Shown piece by piece: positions 21,490 through 33,136 of a stretch of 64,000 bases of DNA; position 1 is the stretch's first letter, and each line of letters starts with the position of its first letter. Source of the DNA: Dipteris shenzhenensis (Eukaryota > Polypodiophyta > Polypodiopsida > Gleicheniales). Location: NCBI GenBank assembly GCA_047967505.1, contig CM106541.1; one strand, 5' to 3'. A program made the position numbers and the translations under genes. The notes below the pieces were generated by a model, which was not told the DNA's origin, did no database searches, and saw only the letters and a program-made list of their open reading frames with translations.

Positions 21490-22939
21490 CACACACACAT
21501 ACACAATTGTTTGTACTAATAAGAACTTTAATCAACTATTTATTTGTTGTTATATATGCATATAGGCAACCTCTTTTTCACTCTATTAGCTCTAGGACTT
21601 ATTCTCCTTTTAATGACATTTTTTTGTCATGTTTTATATTTTTACTCTCCCTTGCCTTTACCCCTTGCACTCTTCCTTAATAATTTTTTATGTTTATGAG
21701 CTCTTGTTGGCATGGATATTTATTTAATTAGTTTATAGTGATCCCTATATATATTTCAATTATAAGTTGTTTAGGCTCTAAATCACTTGGCTTACTAATT
21801 AAGTTACTTACTTGGACAACTAATTTTTTAATATCTATTTCTATCATGCACCTTTCTAACCCCTCCTTTTTAAGTGATCAACACCTGTATTGTTGCTTGA
21901 AATTTTTTGTCTTCTTTGAAAATTTAAACATAGGCACTTTTATAAATTTTCATTAAGATTTCATATCTTAGGTCCCACTTTGCTTTTTCCTAGACTTAGT
22001 CACCCCCACTTACACTTTTAAGGTTCTTAAAGTATGATTTTGTCTCACTAAAAAAGGTTCTCATTGTTTACTCCTTTCTTTAATTTAACTCCCCCTTTTT
22101 TATGCATTAATTTTTTAAAGACTTGGGTATATAGTTTCTCTCATTCAACTCTTTTTGACTTCTTTGGTTTATTAATTGTTCAATTTATTACTTGTGTTTA
22201 GAAGGTCTATCGGCGGTGATTGTTTTTTCCAAAAAAAGTTGGTCTTTTAAAGGCGTGGACTACCGCTCATAGGATTTTTTCGCTTAAAAGGGTGGATTAT
22301 TACTTGTTTCCACTAATGGGTGAGCACTACCCTTGTTATTGTTTCTTTTGCTTTAGTTATTGGACTAACCCCCTTGTGCTTGTTCTATTACATAAAGAAA
22401 AATTCATATGGGATCAATACTTATAAACTACCCCTGTTATTGTTATTCCTCTCAAGGGGTTCAAACATTACGTGTTGTGCTTGGTGTTCGTTGAGTCAGC
22501 TTCTCAAGGTTGGCTGATTGCAATACATGCTTGGTTGACAGCAAGCATCTTCTAGAGGTTTATGTGCGATCAAAGGTGGCAACCGACTCTCAACAATTCA
22601 ATATATAAACCATGGAGGCGACTAGATCTCTCTCTTGTTGAGGCCATCGAGCCTATAAGAGTCACAACTAGTAGCCGCTTATAGATAGAAGAGTCTTACA
22701 TGGTTTTGTAATTGCCAACAAACCCCATAGGGTTGAGGCTCATTTTGTCATAGAGTAATAGACAAAGTCATTTTTTGTGTCTATTGAAAACTATATGTGT
22801 ATTTGGTTTGCTGTCCTATTATTTCCATATCACCATCAATTGTTTCTTTTACTTTAGTTATTGGACTAACCCCCCTTGTGCTGGTCTTATAAAATAAAGG
22901 AAAATTTATATGGAATCAATACTTATGACTTGGTATCTT

Positions 22940-23080
22940 TAAAGTTTTAGAATCTAGATGGTTGTCTAGTTCTTAGGTAAAGCAATAACAAGGTAGAGAA
23001 ACATGCATTACCTGTCTACTCAAATGAAACTATGATGTTCTAATGCCTAGTTTTTGTTTCATGTTAGCAAATAAGTGGAC
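22940..23080 (+). repeat. older partial copy of the 0.5-kb duplicated unit
   Basis: This stretch shares TTCTTAGGTAAAGC[A/G]ATAACAAG and AACTATGATGTTCTAATGCC with the two better copies at 23406-23942 and 24083-24602. Confidence 0.8.
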
Positions 23081-23221
23081 CCTAGCATTGGAGCCTGTCA
23101 GATTCAACATTTTCTCTTGCCCAAATTTTGCCTAATCCTTGTAAATTCAATATGAAATTTTAACATGAAATTATCTTCATTTTTTTGAGCTTTGGGTGCT
23201 AGGTTGTTAAGGGGTCTTTTT

Positions 23222-23231
23222 ACACACATAG

Positions 23232-23262
<31 letters not shown>

Positions 23263-23349
23263 TTCTGATTGTAAATATATATCTCACACACACAGACACT
23301 TATTTCTTTACACATGAACACACACACACACACATGCACACACACACAT
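23222..23349 (+). repeat. (CA)n microsatellite cluster
   Basis: Two CA runs (23222-23262 and 23285-23349) separated by a short AT-rich stretch. Confidence 0.95.
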
Positions 23350-23405
23350 GTATACTTACCTAACTATGAATTATTCTTTTATGTCCCTGATGAAATCTTC
23401 CCTTT

Positions 23406-24602
23406 ACACTTTCTTTTTAACCACCCCACATACCAAGCCCACTAATCGTCCCATACTTCCTCTAATCCCTTCTTAACCCATGCACTCATTCGCTCCTTAC
23501 TCCACTTGTGACTTAAACTTCACTTGTGGCTAAATTATTATTTTTTAATTATTAAAATTATTAAAAATGATCTAAGAATCCATATGGTTTTCTATATTCC
23601 TAGGTAAAGCGATAACAAGCCAGGGAAAACATGCATTAGTTGTCTACCCAAATGTAACTATGATGTTCTAATGCCTAGTTTGTTTGGATGGTGGTAGGTA
23701 AGTGGACCTCGACCTCAGAACCTGGATTGCCTGAGGATTCGACATCTTTTTTCAATATTATGTTTGTCAAACTCAATACTATCAAAAACTCTTAATTTGA
23801 TCAAAATTTTTGCAAACTCTAGTTGCATTTTTCAACTTAGATGTCTCAAACTTTTTTTCCTTATATGTTTTCCTTTTTTAACTTTTTATCCAATTGATGG
23901 AATTAATTATATGGCTCAATTATTAATGAGACTTTTTAATCTAAACACACACTTTGATTTCCCAACTAGCCTTTGGTCAGGCTAGTGCCATACAATTAAT
24001 TCACATCCATTGGATAATTCTTTAGCATGGATGATTATCCCTAGTCATGTTGTGATCCATCTTATTTTTTAGTAACTTTTATTCACTTTCTTTTTAACCA
24101 CCCCACATACCAAGCCCACTAATAATCCCATACCTCCTCTAATCCCTTCTTAACCCATGCACTCATTCGCTCCTTACTCCACTTGTGACTTAAACTTCAC
24201 TTGTGGCTAAATTATTATTTTTTAATTATTAAAAATTATCTAGAAATCCATATGGTTGTCTATATTCCTAGGTAAAGCGATAACAAGCTGGGGAAAACAG
24301 GCATTACCTATCTACCCAAATGTAACTATGATGTTCTAACACTTAGTTTGTTTGGATGGTGGTAGGTAAGTGGATCCTGACCTCGGAACTTGGACTGCCT
24401 GAGGATTCGACATCTTTTTTCAATATTATGCTTGTCAAACTCAATATTATTTAAAAATTCTTAATTTGATCAAAATTTTTGCAAACTCTAGTTGCATTTT
24501 TCAACTTAGATGTCTCAAACATTTTTTCCTTATATGTTTTCCATTTTAACCAATTGATGGAATTAATTGTATGGCTCAATTATTGATGGGACTTTTTAAT
24601 CT
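23406..24602 (+). repeat. tandem segmental duplication, unit about 677 bp
   Basis: Copies at 23406-23942 and 24083-24602 are nearly identical along their shared length. Both start ACTTTCTTTTTAACCACCCC, contain GGTGGTAGGTAAGTGGA, and end at GGACTTTTTAATCT / GAGACTTTTTAATCT. The second has lost a few short stretches. Confidence 0.9.
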
Positions 24603-24737
24603 TGTGCGCATAGGTTTCTCTACTATTCACTAGAGCCACAAGTTGGTTGGATTGTTCTCTTTCTAATTTGAAAGGTACTTGATAAATGTGGGGCAATTCG
24701 ATCCTTTTTATCTTTATTCCATGTCAGAGCAAGAACA

Positions 24738-24766
24738 TGACACACACACACACACACATACACTAG
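24738..24766 (+). repeat. (CA)n microsatellite
   Basis: CACACA run following GAACATGA. Confidence 0.95.
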
Positions 24767-25200
24767 CCCCCTTTTTTTCATTTCCCCCCAAAATTAACTT
24801 CCTCATCCCATATGTAATTTTTGCATAATTCTTTATAATTCCATTTAATCTTTTTTCTTTAATTGTCCTTTATTTTTTTCACTAATATTTGGTTTCTTTC
24901 CCCTCTCCCCCATCCTTCTCCCCAAAGTTAACTCCCTCGTCTCAAACTGATCTTTTTAAAAAATTTCCTAATAATTAAAAAAAATTGGTGATTTCCTTTT
25001 AAATTTTAAATTTATTATTTAATTGTTTTTAAAACCCCCCTTTTTTCATGTTTTAATTAGTTTTTTCTCTACTTTTTAATTGCTTTTTGACCTACCTACT
25101 TTCTATATACTTTCTCTTAATTTTTGGTTTTTAAACTAAAGTTCTCTAACCTTACCTCTTGTTTATCTAAGCCTAGTAGAGTTGTCTAATCCTACCTATA

Positions 25201-26654
25201 GTAAAGAATCCCCTCCCCTGGCCCTCTTTTTCATATCTGCCCCAATTTTTTGCACTGGCACACACTCAAAGTCTGGTATGGGGTGAGAGTTATTTGTGTA
25301 TGGGATATTATGGGGTTTTTAGAAAATAGGAAGAGTGAGTCATATAAAGAGGTGGGATCATGTCCATGTGTTCCAATAATATAAGAGAGGCCACATGCCA
25401 AGAGTGTGGAAGGCATGTGGAGGAGTGTGGAGTCAAGAGGAATTGTAGAATTCCTATGTGGAATAAGGAGGATGTGGACATATGGAAAAGAGAGGGTCCC
25501 TATGGGCTATGTGGGGAGACTCTTGACTTTCTCAATATTTTAAGAGTCTTGAGCATCTTTTGATGGGACACATGGCAAGAGTAGCCAAAAAGGACATGGA
25601 TGGTGACAAATGGGCTTATGTGATTGATGGGGAAAGGAATCTATAGGCAACAATTGTAAATGGGTAAAGGAGGGTGATAAAATCTCTATAAAAGGAGCCC
25701 TCCTCTCCCTTGTTCATCATCTCTTCTACCATTAGGTCTCATGTTGCTGTAGCTTTAGTCTCCTCAAGCCTCTTCCATGAGCCTTCTCTCCCTCTTGTAG
25801 ATATTCTCTTATGTAGACTCTTGAGTCCATCTCTCTATGGTTCATTCTCTCTCTATGAGTAGTCTTGGAGCTTTCACTCCCTCTTGTACATATGAAACCT
25901 CTTCTTCTCCCTTGTGTTTGTAGTATTTTGAGTTGCATTGGAGTGGAGTCTCACTCTATTGACAATGAAGATCACTTCGTATTCCCTCTCTTGAGTCTCT
26001 CTTCCCTTTTCTTTCTTTCAAAGCCTTAAAAGTTCTTTCTATTCGGCTACTCATTGCACACACATGGTCCATCCATTTCCCGAGCCACCAAGGGAGTTAC
26101 TTACCCTATTCTAGGCAAATTCTATGAGTGGTGGATTGTTGATGAAGGTGGAGTCTTGAGGGAGCATCCTACTCAGGCAAAATTAGCATGGGTGGAGGGT
26201 AGTTTTCATGATAGTTTGACCCCCTGTTAGTGTTTTGCTCATAACTTTCCACTCATTAGTCCGATTTTGATGAAACTTATATCAGTGTGAAGCTCTCTTG
26301 AAGGCACATGTCTCTATGTTATTAGACCTTGAATCAGACACTATAGCAAAAAATTATGAATCTCTGTGTTTGACAGTCTGTTTTCATGATAGTTTTTACC
26401 CCTGTCTAGTAAACTGCCCATAACTTTCTGGCTGCTTCTTTGTTTCTTACGAAATGTTTATCAGCACGAAGCCATCTCAAGGCGCATCTCTATATGTGTT
26501 TGAATATTTGGTGTCATGTATTTATTGAAAGTTATAGGCCTTTGTGTCTAATGACAGTTTGCAGAGTGTTTTGAGATAAGTGTAAAGGTATCCTATGAAG
26601 GAGGTGCAATGTTTCCTTGGAACCTACCCATCCAACCCAATCAGCTCCTTCAAA
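25201..26654. other. non-coding, possible promoter or LTR sequence
   Basis: A TATAAAA box at 25687-25693 in CTCTATAAAAGGAGCCC is followed by a CT-rich stretch, as in LTR promoters. At 26205-26560 two related segments carry the block CATAACTTTC plus GAAGC[C/T][A/C]TCT, a repeat of about 180 bp. No ORF is supported. Confidence 0.35.
25687..25693 (+). promoter_or_regulatory. TATA box candidate
   Basis: TATAAAA in a GC-flanked context about 30 bases before a pyrimidine-rich likely start region. No gene follows, so an LTR or pseudogene promoter is likelier. Confidence 0.4.
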
Positions 26655-26874
26655 TTAGTTCATGTCATGTTGAGCCACAAGATCTTCTTTCAACAACGTA
26701 TCACTCTTCCCTTTGGCGTAGACTAGCTTGTTGAGATTATGGCCTTTGCTGATCCTTTCCTTCTCCCTATGCTTGAGTACAACATCACTTGGGATGTTAC
26801 CATCTTCATTCTCATCTAAGGGAGGAAAGTATGGTGTGGTATCTTGGCATAAAAGCTTCTTTTTAATGTCCCTT
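26655..26874 (-). pseudogene. Ty3/gypsy pol C-terminus with chromodomain-like remnant
   Basis: A 72-codon minus-strand stretch lies between a TGA and the TAA at 26655-26657. It contains FPPLDENEDGNIPSDVVLKH, then a basic run, KLVYAKGKS and LVAQHDMN. After the stop a FEGADW motif follows in frame. The order PPLDE, IP..VL..RE, LV...K, hydrophobic end and FEG resembles the tail of chromovirus integrases, where a chromodomain steers insertion into heterochromatin. The key aromatic cage residues are not clear, so it is a decayed copy at best. Confidence 0.4.
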
Positions 26875-28978
26875 TCTCAATGATAATGCAAATAGCATTT
26901 TGGGACACATAATTAGTCATTTTTTATATTTATTGATTAAAAACCACCACTAGAGTGCGAATGATGAGCAACAGAGAAGTTTTAGGACCTTCTTAGTCCA
27001 TCAAAACTGATAGATCTGTGAATGGTTGCTTCAAACTTGAGTTCTAATACACTGGCCAAAAAACGTTGAAGCGAGATAGTGAGTCAGAAATCCAAGAAAA
27101 TGATGCCAAATTCTAGAATGAAGGTGTTTTTAAACTCCCAAAGTATAATGGGCACCAAAAGCAAGCAATGGTTTCCTCTGCTAGTCATTCCAGACTCTCA
27201 ATCTAGTTGAAAGGAACAAAGGAATCATAAAAAAACGTATTTTTTGCTCCAAAACCACTCAGAGATTTCCAAAGGTTTATGCACACGAGGATGCAAGTAA
27301 AGTCACCCAATAGATCTTCTCCTTCCTCCCACAAAGCTGCACCAGTAGACTTTGGGCTTCAGGCTCACACCTGGGCTCAACTAGAACACCCGCACTCTGA
27401 TATCAGCAGCTGAGAGATCTCAACAACGAAATCGGAACAGAAGAGGTTGAGAGAAAGGGAGAGCCAGAAGAAAGAGCCACACAAGTTTTGGTGGGTGTAA
27501 AAAACCCTAATCTTCTATGTCATCCATATGTATATGTGTTTGAGTATTGTACATAACTGGGGTTAAGGTACAGTGGCCTTTAACCCCCATAGTGTGCACT
27601 TAGATGAGCTAGGCATTGGCTTCTCTAAAAAACAAATCTACGTGGGGGATAGGTGGCTATGCCTATGCGGGAAACCTCAAATGGCAACAACATGAAAGCA
27701 AACTACGAAGAATTCTTAGTAGTGGCTCTCCATCCCAAAGCAAAAAGCTAATAGATGTGTACAATCTGGCAAGTAGCACAAGCACATGAGAACTCAGGAA
27801 AACCAGTTGATTGAAGATGCTGATCATGGGCTAGAGCTACACAATGGTGGATAAAGGCAAGAGAAGATTTAGATTGTGAGGTAGAGGAGAAGATAAGACA
27901 GGTCAACCATGTTGGCAATCACATGGTGAGGAAGAGAGATAGGGAGTCAGAAGGATGGAGGCACAGGTGAGGCAAAGTACTAAGTTGATGGATAGATATT
28001 GCAAGTACAAGAAATGTCTTCAAGAGTATCTTTCATATGAGCATCAATATGCATAACAAATGCATCATAGCAAGTGCAAATAAGAGCCAACATATTGCAA
28101 CTCATTCTTCTGCATAGGCTTATCACTTCATTAGACTTGAGTAGCATTAAGTCACTCTTCATGTACGAAACATAAAGCCATACATAATCATCCACCACAA
28201 ACTTTCCTTATTGTATGCATAGAGCATATCATCCCTGTAGACAAACATAATAAAATCGATCAATCATTCAAATCAAATACTGAAATACCAATCAAACCTC
28301 AATTGTTTTGAGTCAAACATAGTCAAAGGAGTTGAATGATAGCAAAAGCCCCAAATTTCCAGTTGCACTCAATTAATTTTGACTTACTTTGACAAAAAAC
28401 GTGAAGAAATACTGCAGCAATCTTTTACCCAAAAATTTGAGCTGACAGAAGAAGAATTCAAGGGGATTTTGGCATGGAAATGAAGCTCTTACTGGGGACT
28501 ACTTCTAGCAATGAGGAATGGCAAAATTTTGCACGACATTTCCCAAGGCAGTAGAGATTCGAATCAGCGAAGAATGGTCACTTTCTCCTTATTCCAGCAA
28601 CCATTGTCCACCAAAATTCATCAGCATGTTGCCAATGAGGTTGCTCGGCTTTTGTCAAAGGAATTATAGTATAGTCATAGCTATGGGCAGAATTACATGA
28701 AAGGCCACTATTGGGTGAAAGAAGTGTTAACACGGCTATAGATGAGCAATTTTGTGACATGCTTCGAGCTGGAGGTGCACCCTACAGAGGTTGTTCTACA
28801 CTAAAAAGAACTTGGCAAATGGAGTAGCAAGTGTGGAGTATTGAGCTCTGTGAGCTTTTTGGATGGAAAGCGGGCAAAATGTGGAAGAAGGTGGAGAGTG
28901 AAGAAGAAGGTGATGAGGTGGCACATTGGAGCTAGAGTAGGCTAGGAGCATGAGGTGGAAGCTCAAGCTGGGTAGAAA
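26875..28978 (-). other. non-coding, probable leader of minus-strand retroelement debris
   Basis: A CTCTGATATCA block at 27395-27405 looks like a mutated tRNA-Met primer site on the minus strand, followed rightward by a purine-rich segment such as is found beside such sites. A minus-strand frame of 72 codons (28198-27980) has no known motif. The rest has no supported gene. Confidence 0.35.
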
Positions 28979-28991
28979 GGCTCTGATACCA
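28979..28991 (-). promoter_or_regulatory. tRNA-Met primer-binding site
   Basis: The minus strand reads TGGTATCAGAGCC, the same 13 bases as the copia site at 4195-4207. It marks the 5' end of a second minus-strand LTR element whose coding part is not recognisable to the left. Confidence 0.88.
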
Positions 28992-28993
28992 CA

Positions 28994-29182
28994 TGCTGGG
29001 AAGTGGCAGAGAAGATGGACATTATGGAAGAGAGTGTGGAAACCAAGTGAAAAATGTTTTGATTTGAGAGCAAATCCTCTCTTTTATAGAATCTAAGGCC
29101 TTAGGCAACTCCCCAAGTGGGGGCCTTTGCATTACATCGTCACTTATGTCATAGTCTACACACATCATAGCACTTAGTGTGA

Positions 29183-29214
<32 letters not shown>

Positions 29215-29277
29215 TTTACTATCCCTTCCTTCATTGGTTTGGTCGCTTGCTCATTAGTTCTCCCCCCTCCAATAACA
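28994..29277 (-). repeat. LTR of a second minus-strand element
   Basis: Right of the primer site the minus strand can be read from TGTTATTGGAGGGG (29277) to CCCAGCA (28994), with a TATAAAA box at 29088-29082. A (TG)n run at 29216-29185 lies inside U3. The outer edge is inferred. Confidence 0.55.
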
Positions 29278-29364
29278 AGGGGTGTTAATGCAATTAGTCC
29301 TATTTCATTGTTTAGCTTCGCTCTTTTGTCTTTTCACTATGCAAAGGGGTGTTGAAAAATCTTC

Positions 29365-29395
<31 letters not shown>

Positions 29396-29400
29396 ACTAT
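29185..29400 (+). repeat. two (CA)n runs with duplicated flank
   Basis: CA runs at 29185-29214 and 29366-29392 are each followed by TTACTATCCCTTCCT and a related CTTGCTCAT segment, so about 180 bp was duplicated across the LTR edge. Confidence 0.85.
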
Positions 29401-29960
29401 CCCTTCCTCCTTTTGTTTTTCCACTTGCTCATCATTAGAGCTCCCCAATTCTCCGTCCCATCCCCATAAGTTATCCTTTTTATTCCACTTCTTCGTCTCA
29501 TCCCTATAAGTTATCCTTTTTACCCCCCTTCCCCCGCTCTTTTTTAAATTTTCATAGTTTACTCTCCCCCTTTTTTCCTTATTAATTTTTCTTTATTTTT
29601 TCCTTTTCTCCTTATTCTTTCATAAAAAAATTACCTTTTTTGTTTATTTCTTACCTTCTTAATGTCTTACTTTCCTTTTTTCTATTGGCTCTACTTATTT
29701 AAGGTTTTTTTCATATTACTTTCCTTTTGATTTACTCCTATTTTCTTACCCCTTGCTCACAATTTTTTAATTTACCCTTTCAATCCCTATTGTTTACTAA
29801 ACCTATATTAATCCATCGATCCCCCTATTAACCTAACCCCCACCCCCCTTTTTCCCTTGCCCTCTCCCACTCCCACTCCCTCTTTACTCCTCACTCCATA
29901 AGCACTTGTAGTAGCACCCCTCACTCTAGCTCTGCTACTACCACTCCCACTCCCCCTTTC
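29400..29960 (+). other. pyrimidine-rich non-coding tract
   Basis: More than 500 bases of C/T-rich sequence with blocks such as CTCCCACTCCCACTCCC and duplicated TAAGTTATCCTTTTTA. No gene is seen. Confidence 0.7.
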
Positions 29961-30375
29961 CTGCATGATGACTTGTACTATGAAGTCACTAGGGGTGGAG
30001 AGATAATAGAAAATAAAAAGGGCTCAAAAGTGCTAGCCCCCACGAGGTGGTTGATGAGCCACCACTTCAAGAGCCGCATAAATATTGAATGGCGGTACCA
30101 GGATGACAAAAAGAAGAAGGCAATCATTGAGGAATTGAAAAGACAATACCCTAACCCCCCAAATTGGGAGCTCAATGACAATTATATGCAAAATCACATG
30201 TGTGCTGTCTTGAAGCATCGTAGGTCAACTTCGCGAATTTGCATCGCAAAGGGAAAGAATAAACCAAGCTGGGTGGATAAAGCTGACTGAAAGTTTTTGA
30301 AGAAGGAGTATAGGGACCAACCCCAAAAGTTCAATAGTCAGAGGAGGGTTGTAAGGAGACAACTGGACACATAGG
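29961..30375 (+). pseudogene. En/Spm (Ptta)-type plant transposase fragment
   Basis: The plus-strand frame opens in the pyrimidine tract and encodes a basic protein with FKSRINIEWRYQDDKKKKAI, RQYPNPPNW and KHRRSTSR segments, then KPSWVDKAD, a TGA at 30288-30290, and in the same frame KFLKKEYRDQPQKF and RRVVRRQLDT before TAG at 30373. The pattern of basic helices ending in a PSWV-AD-(W) block resembles the C-terminal domain of plant Ptta/En/Spm transposases, and the stop sits where a tryptophan is usual. There is no ATG at the start of the conserved part, so this is an internal or 3' exon. Confidence 0.45.
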
Positions 30376-31186
30376 TACTTCACACCTCTACAGTGGTAGA
30401 ACGGTTGCATTTGAGGCATGGGTGGTAAGTCTACCTCTTCTCATTTAATTTATTGTCTATTTGTTTTATTACATATATTGCATGCACTTTATCTAACTCG
30501 CATAGTTTGGGTCCATAGCAATAGCAATCTGCGATGGGTCGCCTTCCCACAAACAAAGAGATGAGATGCACATTCCACAAAGGAGTGAAGCCGTGGTTTA
30601 TTGAGATGGAGGTGTAGGGAGAAACAATCGATTGGGTTGAGGTGGCTGCTCACTCGGTTTAAATCTACTCCTACTTGTAATCTCACTTTTTAAATTGTTT
30701 TATTCTTTAAGTTCCAATCTAATTTTCAATTAATATGGTTTCACTCTTAGGGTGCAAGCAAACATCCCATTAGCGTAGCCAAGCCGTGATGACGAGGAGG
30801 TAGGTCTCAAGGGATTTGGCTTAGACGACTTCCATGAGGGCCAAGTATTCTCAGGCATAGCTCACGAGGGCTAGAGATCAAGCCAACGCGACCACGATGA
30901 CGACAATGATGATTCAAATGAGCAATAGTAGGAGTAGTAGTTTGTATATACTTTGGCATGCATATGCTTTTGTATGTCAGCTCGTTTGAGCGATTTTGTA
31001 TCACCTTTTTTGAAAGGGAGATTTTGTAACAAACAAGGTTGTATATATTTCAGCATGTATATGCCTTTGTCTCTCGGCTTGTTTGAGCAATTTTGTATAG
31101 TCCTTTCAAAAGGAAAATTTTGTAACAAACAAGGTTTGAGAGTTTTATCTTGCCTGTGTGCTTGTAAACATTCTTTTATAATGAAA
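30376..31186 (+). other. sequence after the transposase fragment, with 97-bp tandem repeat
   Basis: Two tandem units (about 30941-31037 and 31038-31134) share TTTTGTAACAAACAAGGTT and CAGC[T/A]TG... blocks. No ORF is supported. It may be the transposase 3' untranslated region. Confidence 0.5.
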
Positions 31187-31250
31187 AAAAAACATTAGTG
31201 GGGCAAAACAGGGCTTGCTGTAGCCCTATTTTGCCCCACTAATGTTTTGT
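31187..31250. repeat. 64-bp hairpin
   Basis: Arms AACATTAGTGGGGCAAAA plus CAGGGCT and AGCCCTA plus TTTTGCCCCACTAATGTT pair over 25 bases with one mismatch around a 6-base loop. It lies between the transposase tail and the subterminal repeats, and could act as an RNA hairpin or terminator, or be a tiny foldback insertion. Confidence 0.85.
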
Positions 31251-31268
31251 TTAAGTTTTGTTAAGGGT

Positions 31269-31467
31269 CACTACATAGCGACACTTTACCAGTGTCTCTA
31301 TATAGCGACCTTTACCGGAGTTACTATATCAGGATGCTTATATAGCGATGCATCTTTTCTGAAGTTAATAGCGATGTAAATAACGACCTCTGCCCCTATT
31401 AAAAAAATACTTTTTAGCGTAAAAAAGGTCGGTATCTCCGTCGAAAAATGGCTTGTGCCTTGTAGTA
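31269..31467 (+). repeat. CACTA-like subterminal repeats and degenerate terminus
   Basis: The segment has about six copies of a TA[T/G]AGCGA[C/T] motif (CACTACATAGCGACAC, TATATAGCGACC, TATAGCGATGC, TAATAGCGATG, TAACGACC and others). It ends in CCTTGTAGTA (31458-31467), close to the CACTA 3' end TCTTGTAGTG. Clustered subterminal repeats next to such an end are typical of En/Spm elements. Confidence 0.55.
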
Positions 31468-31680
31468 TCACTCATATTATAAATAATAGGAGAGAAATTA
31501 TTTTACCTTTCCCCATACATCACGTATGGATTTTCTGCTTTGGTTTTATAACTTTCTTATTTTACACATTTCTTGCTTTTTTCTCTTTTAATTTCTAAGA
31601 TTTTATTATTTTAGGTGTTTTAAAAGGGGAATAGATTCTTATTTATCAATTGAATAGGTAGAGTTCTATTGGTGTTGACT
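31464..31680 (+). repeat. duplicated block (partner 40503-40720)
   Basis: About 215 bp shared with 40503-40720, including CATATTATAAATAATAGGAG and TACATCACGTATGGATTTTC. The partner ends exactly at the LINE insertion. Confidence 0.9.
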
Positions 31681-32929
31681 ATGGTGAGCAAGAAAGGAAT
31701 CCAAAGAAATGACCATGGTGAATGCACAATTGAAGAAAAATAATAGGTCAAAATTTTTGATCATATTCTAGCCCGTAATATCTCAACCATAATGTCTCAA
31801 AGGTCACAGTGATGATTATTTCCATGTTATTGAAGAGAGAACTCATAAGCTCATGCGAGAAATCGTTCATGTATTGAGAATCACTAATCTTTGTCCATCA
31901 GAATATATACCAAGAAGGATTAGGTTTGACAGACCTTACGTCATGTCTCATCTCTAAAAATTTTATACTTATTTCCTATCTCCTTCTTAAAAATGATAAA
32001 ATGATAAAAATTGAGACTATATTACAAATTGGCAATTATGCACATATGATTCACAATATAGGTACATGTTATCTACAAACTCTCCATCAAGAATCTTGGT
32101 TAAAAACTTTGTTAAGTATACATGGACTTTTGAATAGGACAACCTCACTGATCCATAAATGTGCCTATGAAACCTCACTGATCTGTAAATGTGCCTGTGA
32201 AACCTCGTTCGAGCTATTGTTTTGCTTCAAGTTTGGACTCATAGGGATTCCGCTATGTTTTGACATGTTAGGCTACAGGTTGATTTCTATCAAATTGTTC
32301 AATTTGGATTAATTAGACTCTTAGAGTGTCATGGTGGTAAATCAGATTCTGTAAGGATCATGTTCCTAGTGCTGTCGGCACTCTAGTTTTTTCGGTGCCA
32401 GTTAACTTTTTTAGGCTACAGGTTGATTTCTATCAAATTGTTCAATTTGGATTAATTAGACTCTTAGAGTGTCATGGTGGTAAATCAGATTCTGTAAGGA
32501 TCATGTTCCTAGTGCTGTCGGCACTCTAGTTTTTTAGGTGCCAGTTAATATAATAATTCTAATTTCTTAAAAAAACAAAGCATACATGGACATCTGTTTT
32601 GTGAACAATACATTGGATCATGTACATAAAATGAATGGTACATTTGCAAACAATGAAAGATTTAATATCAGGTGGTCAATTGGGGGTTTGCAGTTGTTGA
32701 TAATACAAGCCCACTTGCAACTTTTGCATCTACAATCTTTTCTCTATTACAACATGAAGTGTTTTCTCAACAATACATCGGGTCCTATGCATAACATTAA
32801 CGGTACATTCACTTAGATTTATTAATAGGTGGTCACATGGGTTTGCAGTTGTCAGTCCCAATGATCCAATTGAGCTTTGCATCTATTCTCTCTTCTCTAT
32901 CATAGCATGAACCACAAAAGAGCAATGAA
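31681..32929. other. duplicated GRAS downstream sequence and a young tandem repeat
   Basis: From about 32101 this matches the GRAS downstream region 46370-47290. Inside it a 143-bp unit is repeated almost perfectly (32268-32410 and 32411-32548). The part 31681-32100 has no match to the other copy. A minus or plus ORF in this stretch is not convincing. Confidence 0.7.
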
Positions 32930-33136
32930 CTACACACTGCTCCAAACAGGTGTTACATACAACCCTCTCAAATGTCACCAAAGAAGCAACTAGTCGCCTT
33001 CCATCACCACTTCAAAACCATTGGGATAGAGACTCACTAGTAGATTTGCTTGCCACTTCAAAACCATCAAGATAGAGACTCACTAGTAGATTCGCTTTAT
33101 AGAGGATGTAGACTGAAGGATATGGCATGTGTGGCT
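32930..33136 (-). pseudogene. GRAS gene 3'-end fragment, dead copy
   Basis: Minus-strand sequence from about 33055 to 32930 aligns with the last 42 codons of the intact GRAS gene (47420-47295), including the final TAG. In the copy an arginine codon has become TAG and a tryptophan region contains TGA, so it cannot be read through. A 38-bp piece is then tandemly repeated (33057-33095). Two short scraps matching interior GRAS sequence (CTTTATAGAGGATG and ATATGGCATGT) follow at about 33093-33136, suggesting a rearranged or deleted longer copy. Confidence 0.85.

Larger units (their letters stand above)
21490..25200. other. AT- and pyrimidine-rich non-coding region with duplications
   Basis: No gene is supported. 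The plus strand is strongly T/C-rich. It contains CA microsatellites and several internal duplications listed separately. A 90-bp block containing TTATTGGACTAACCCCC also occurs twice, at about 22338-22430 and 22852-22940. Confidence 0.6.
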
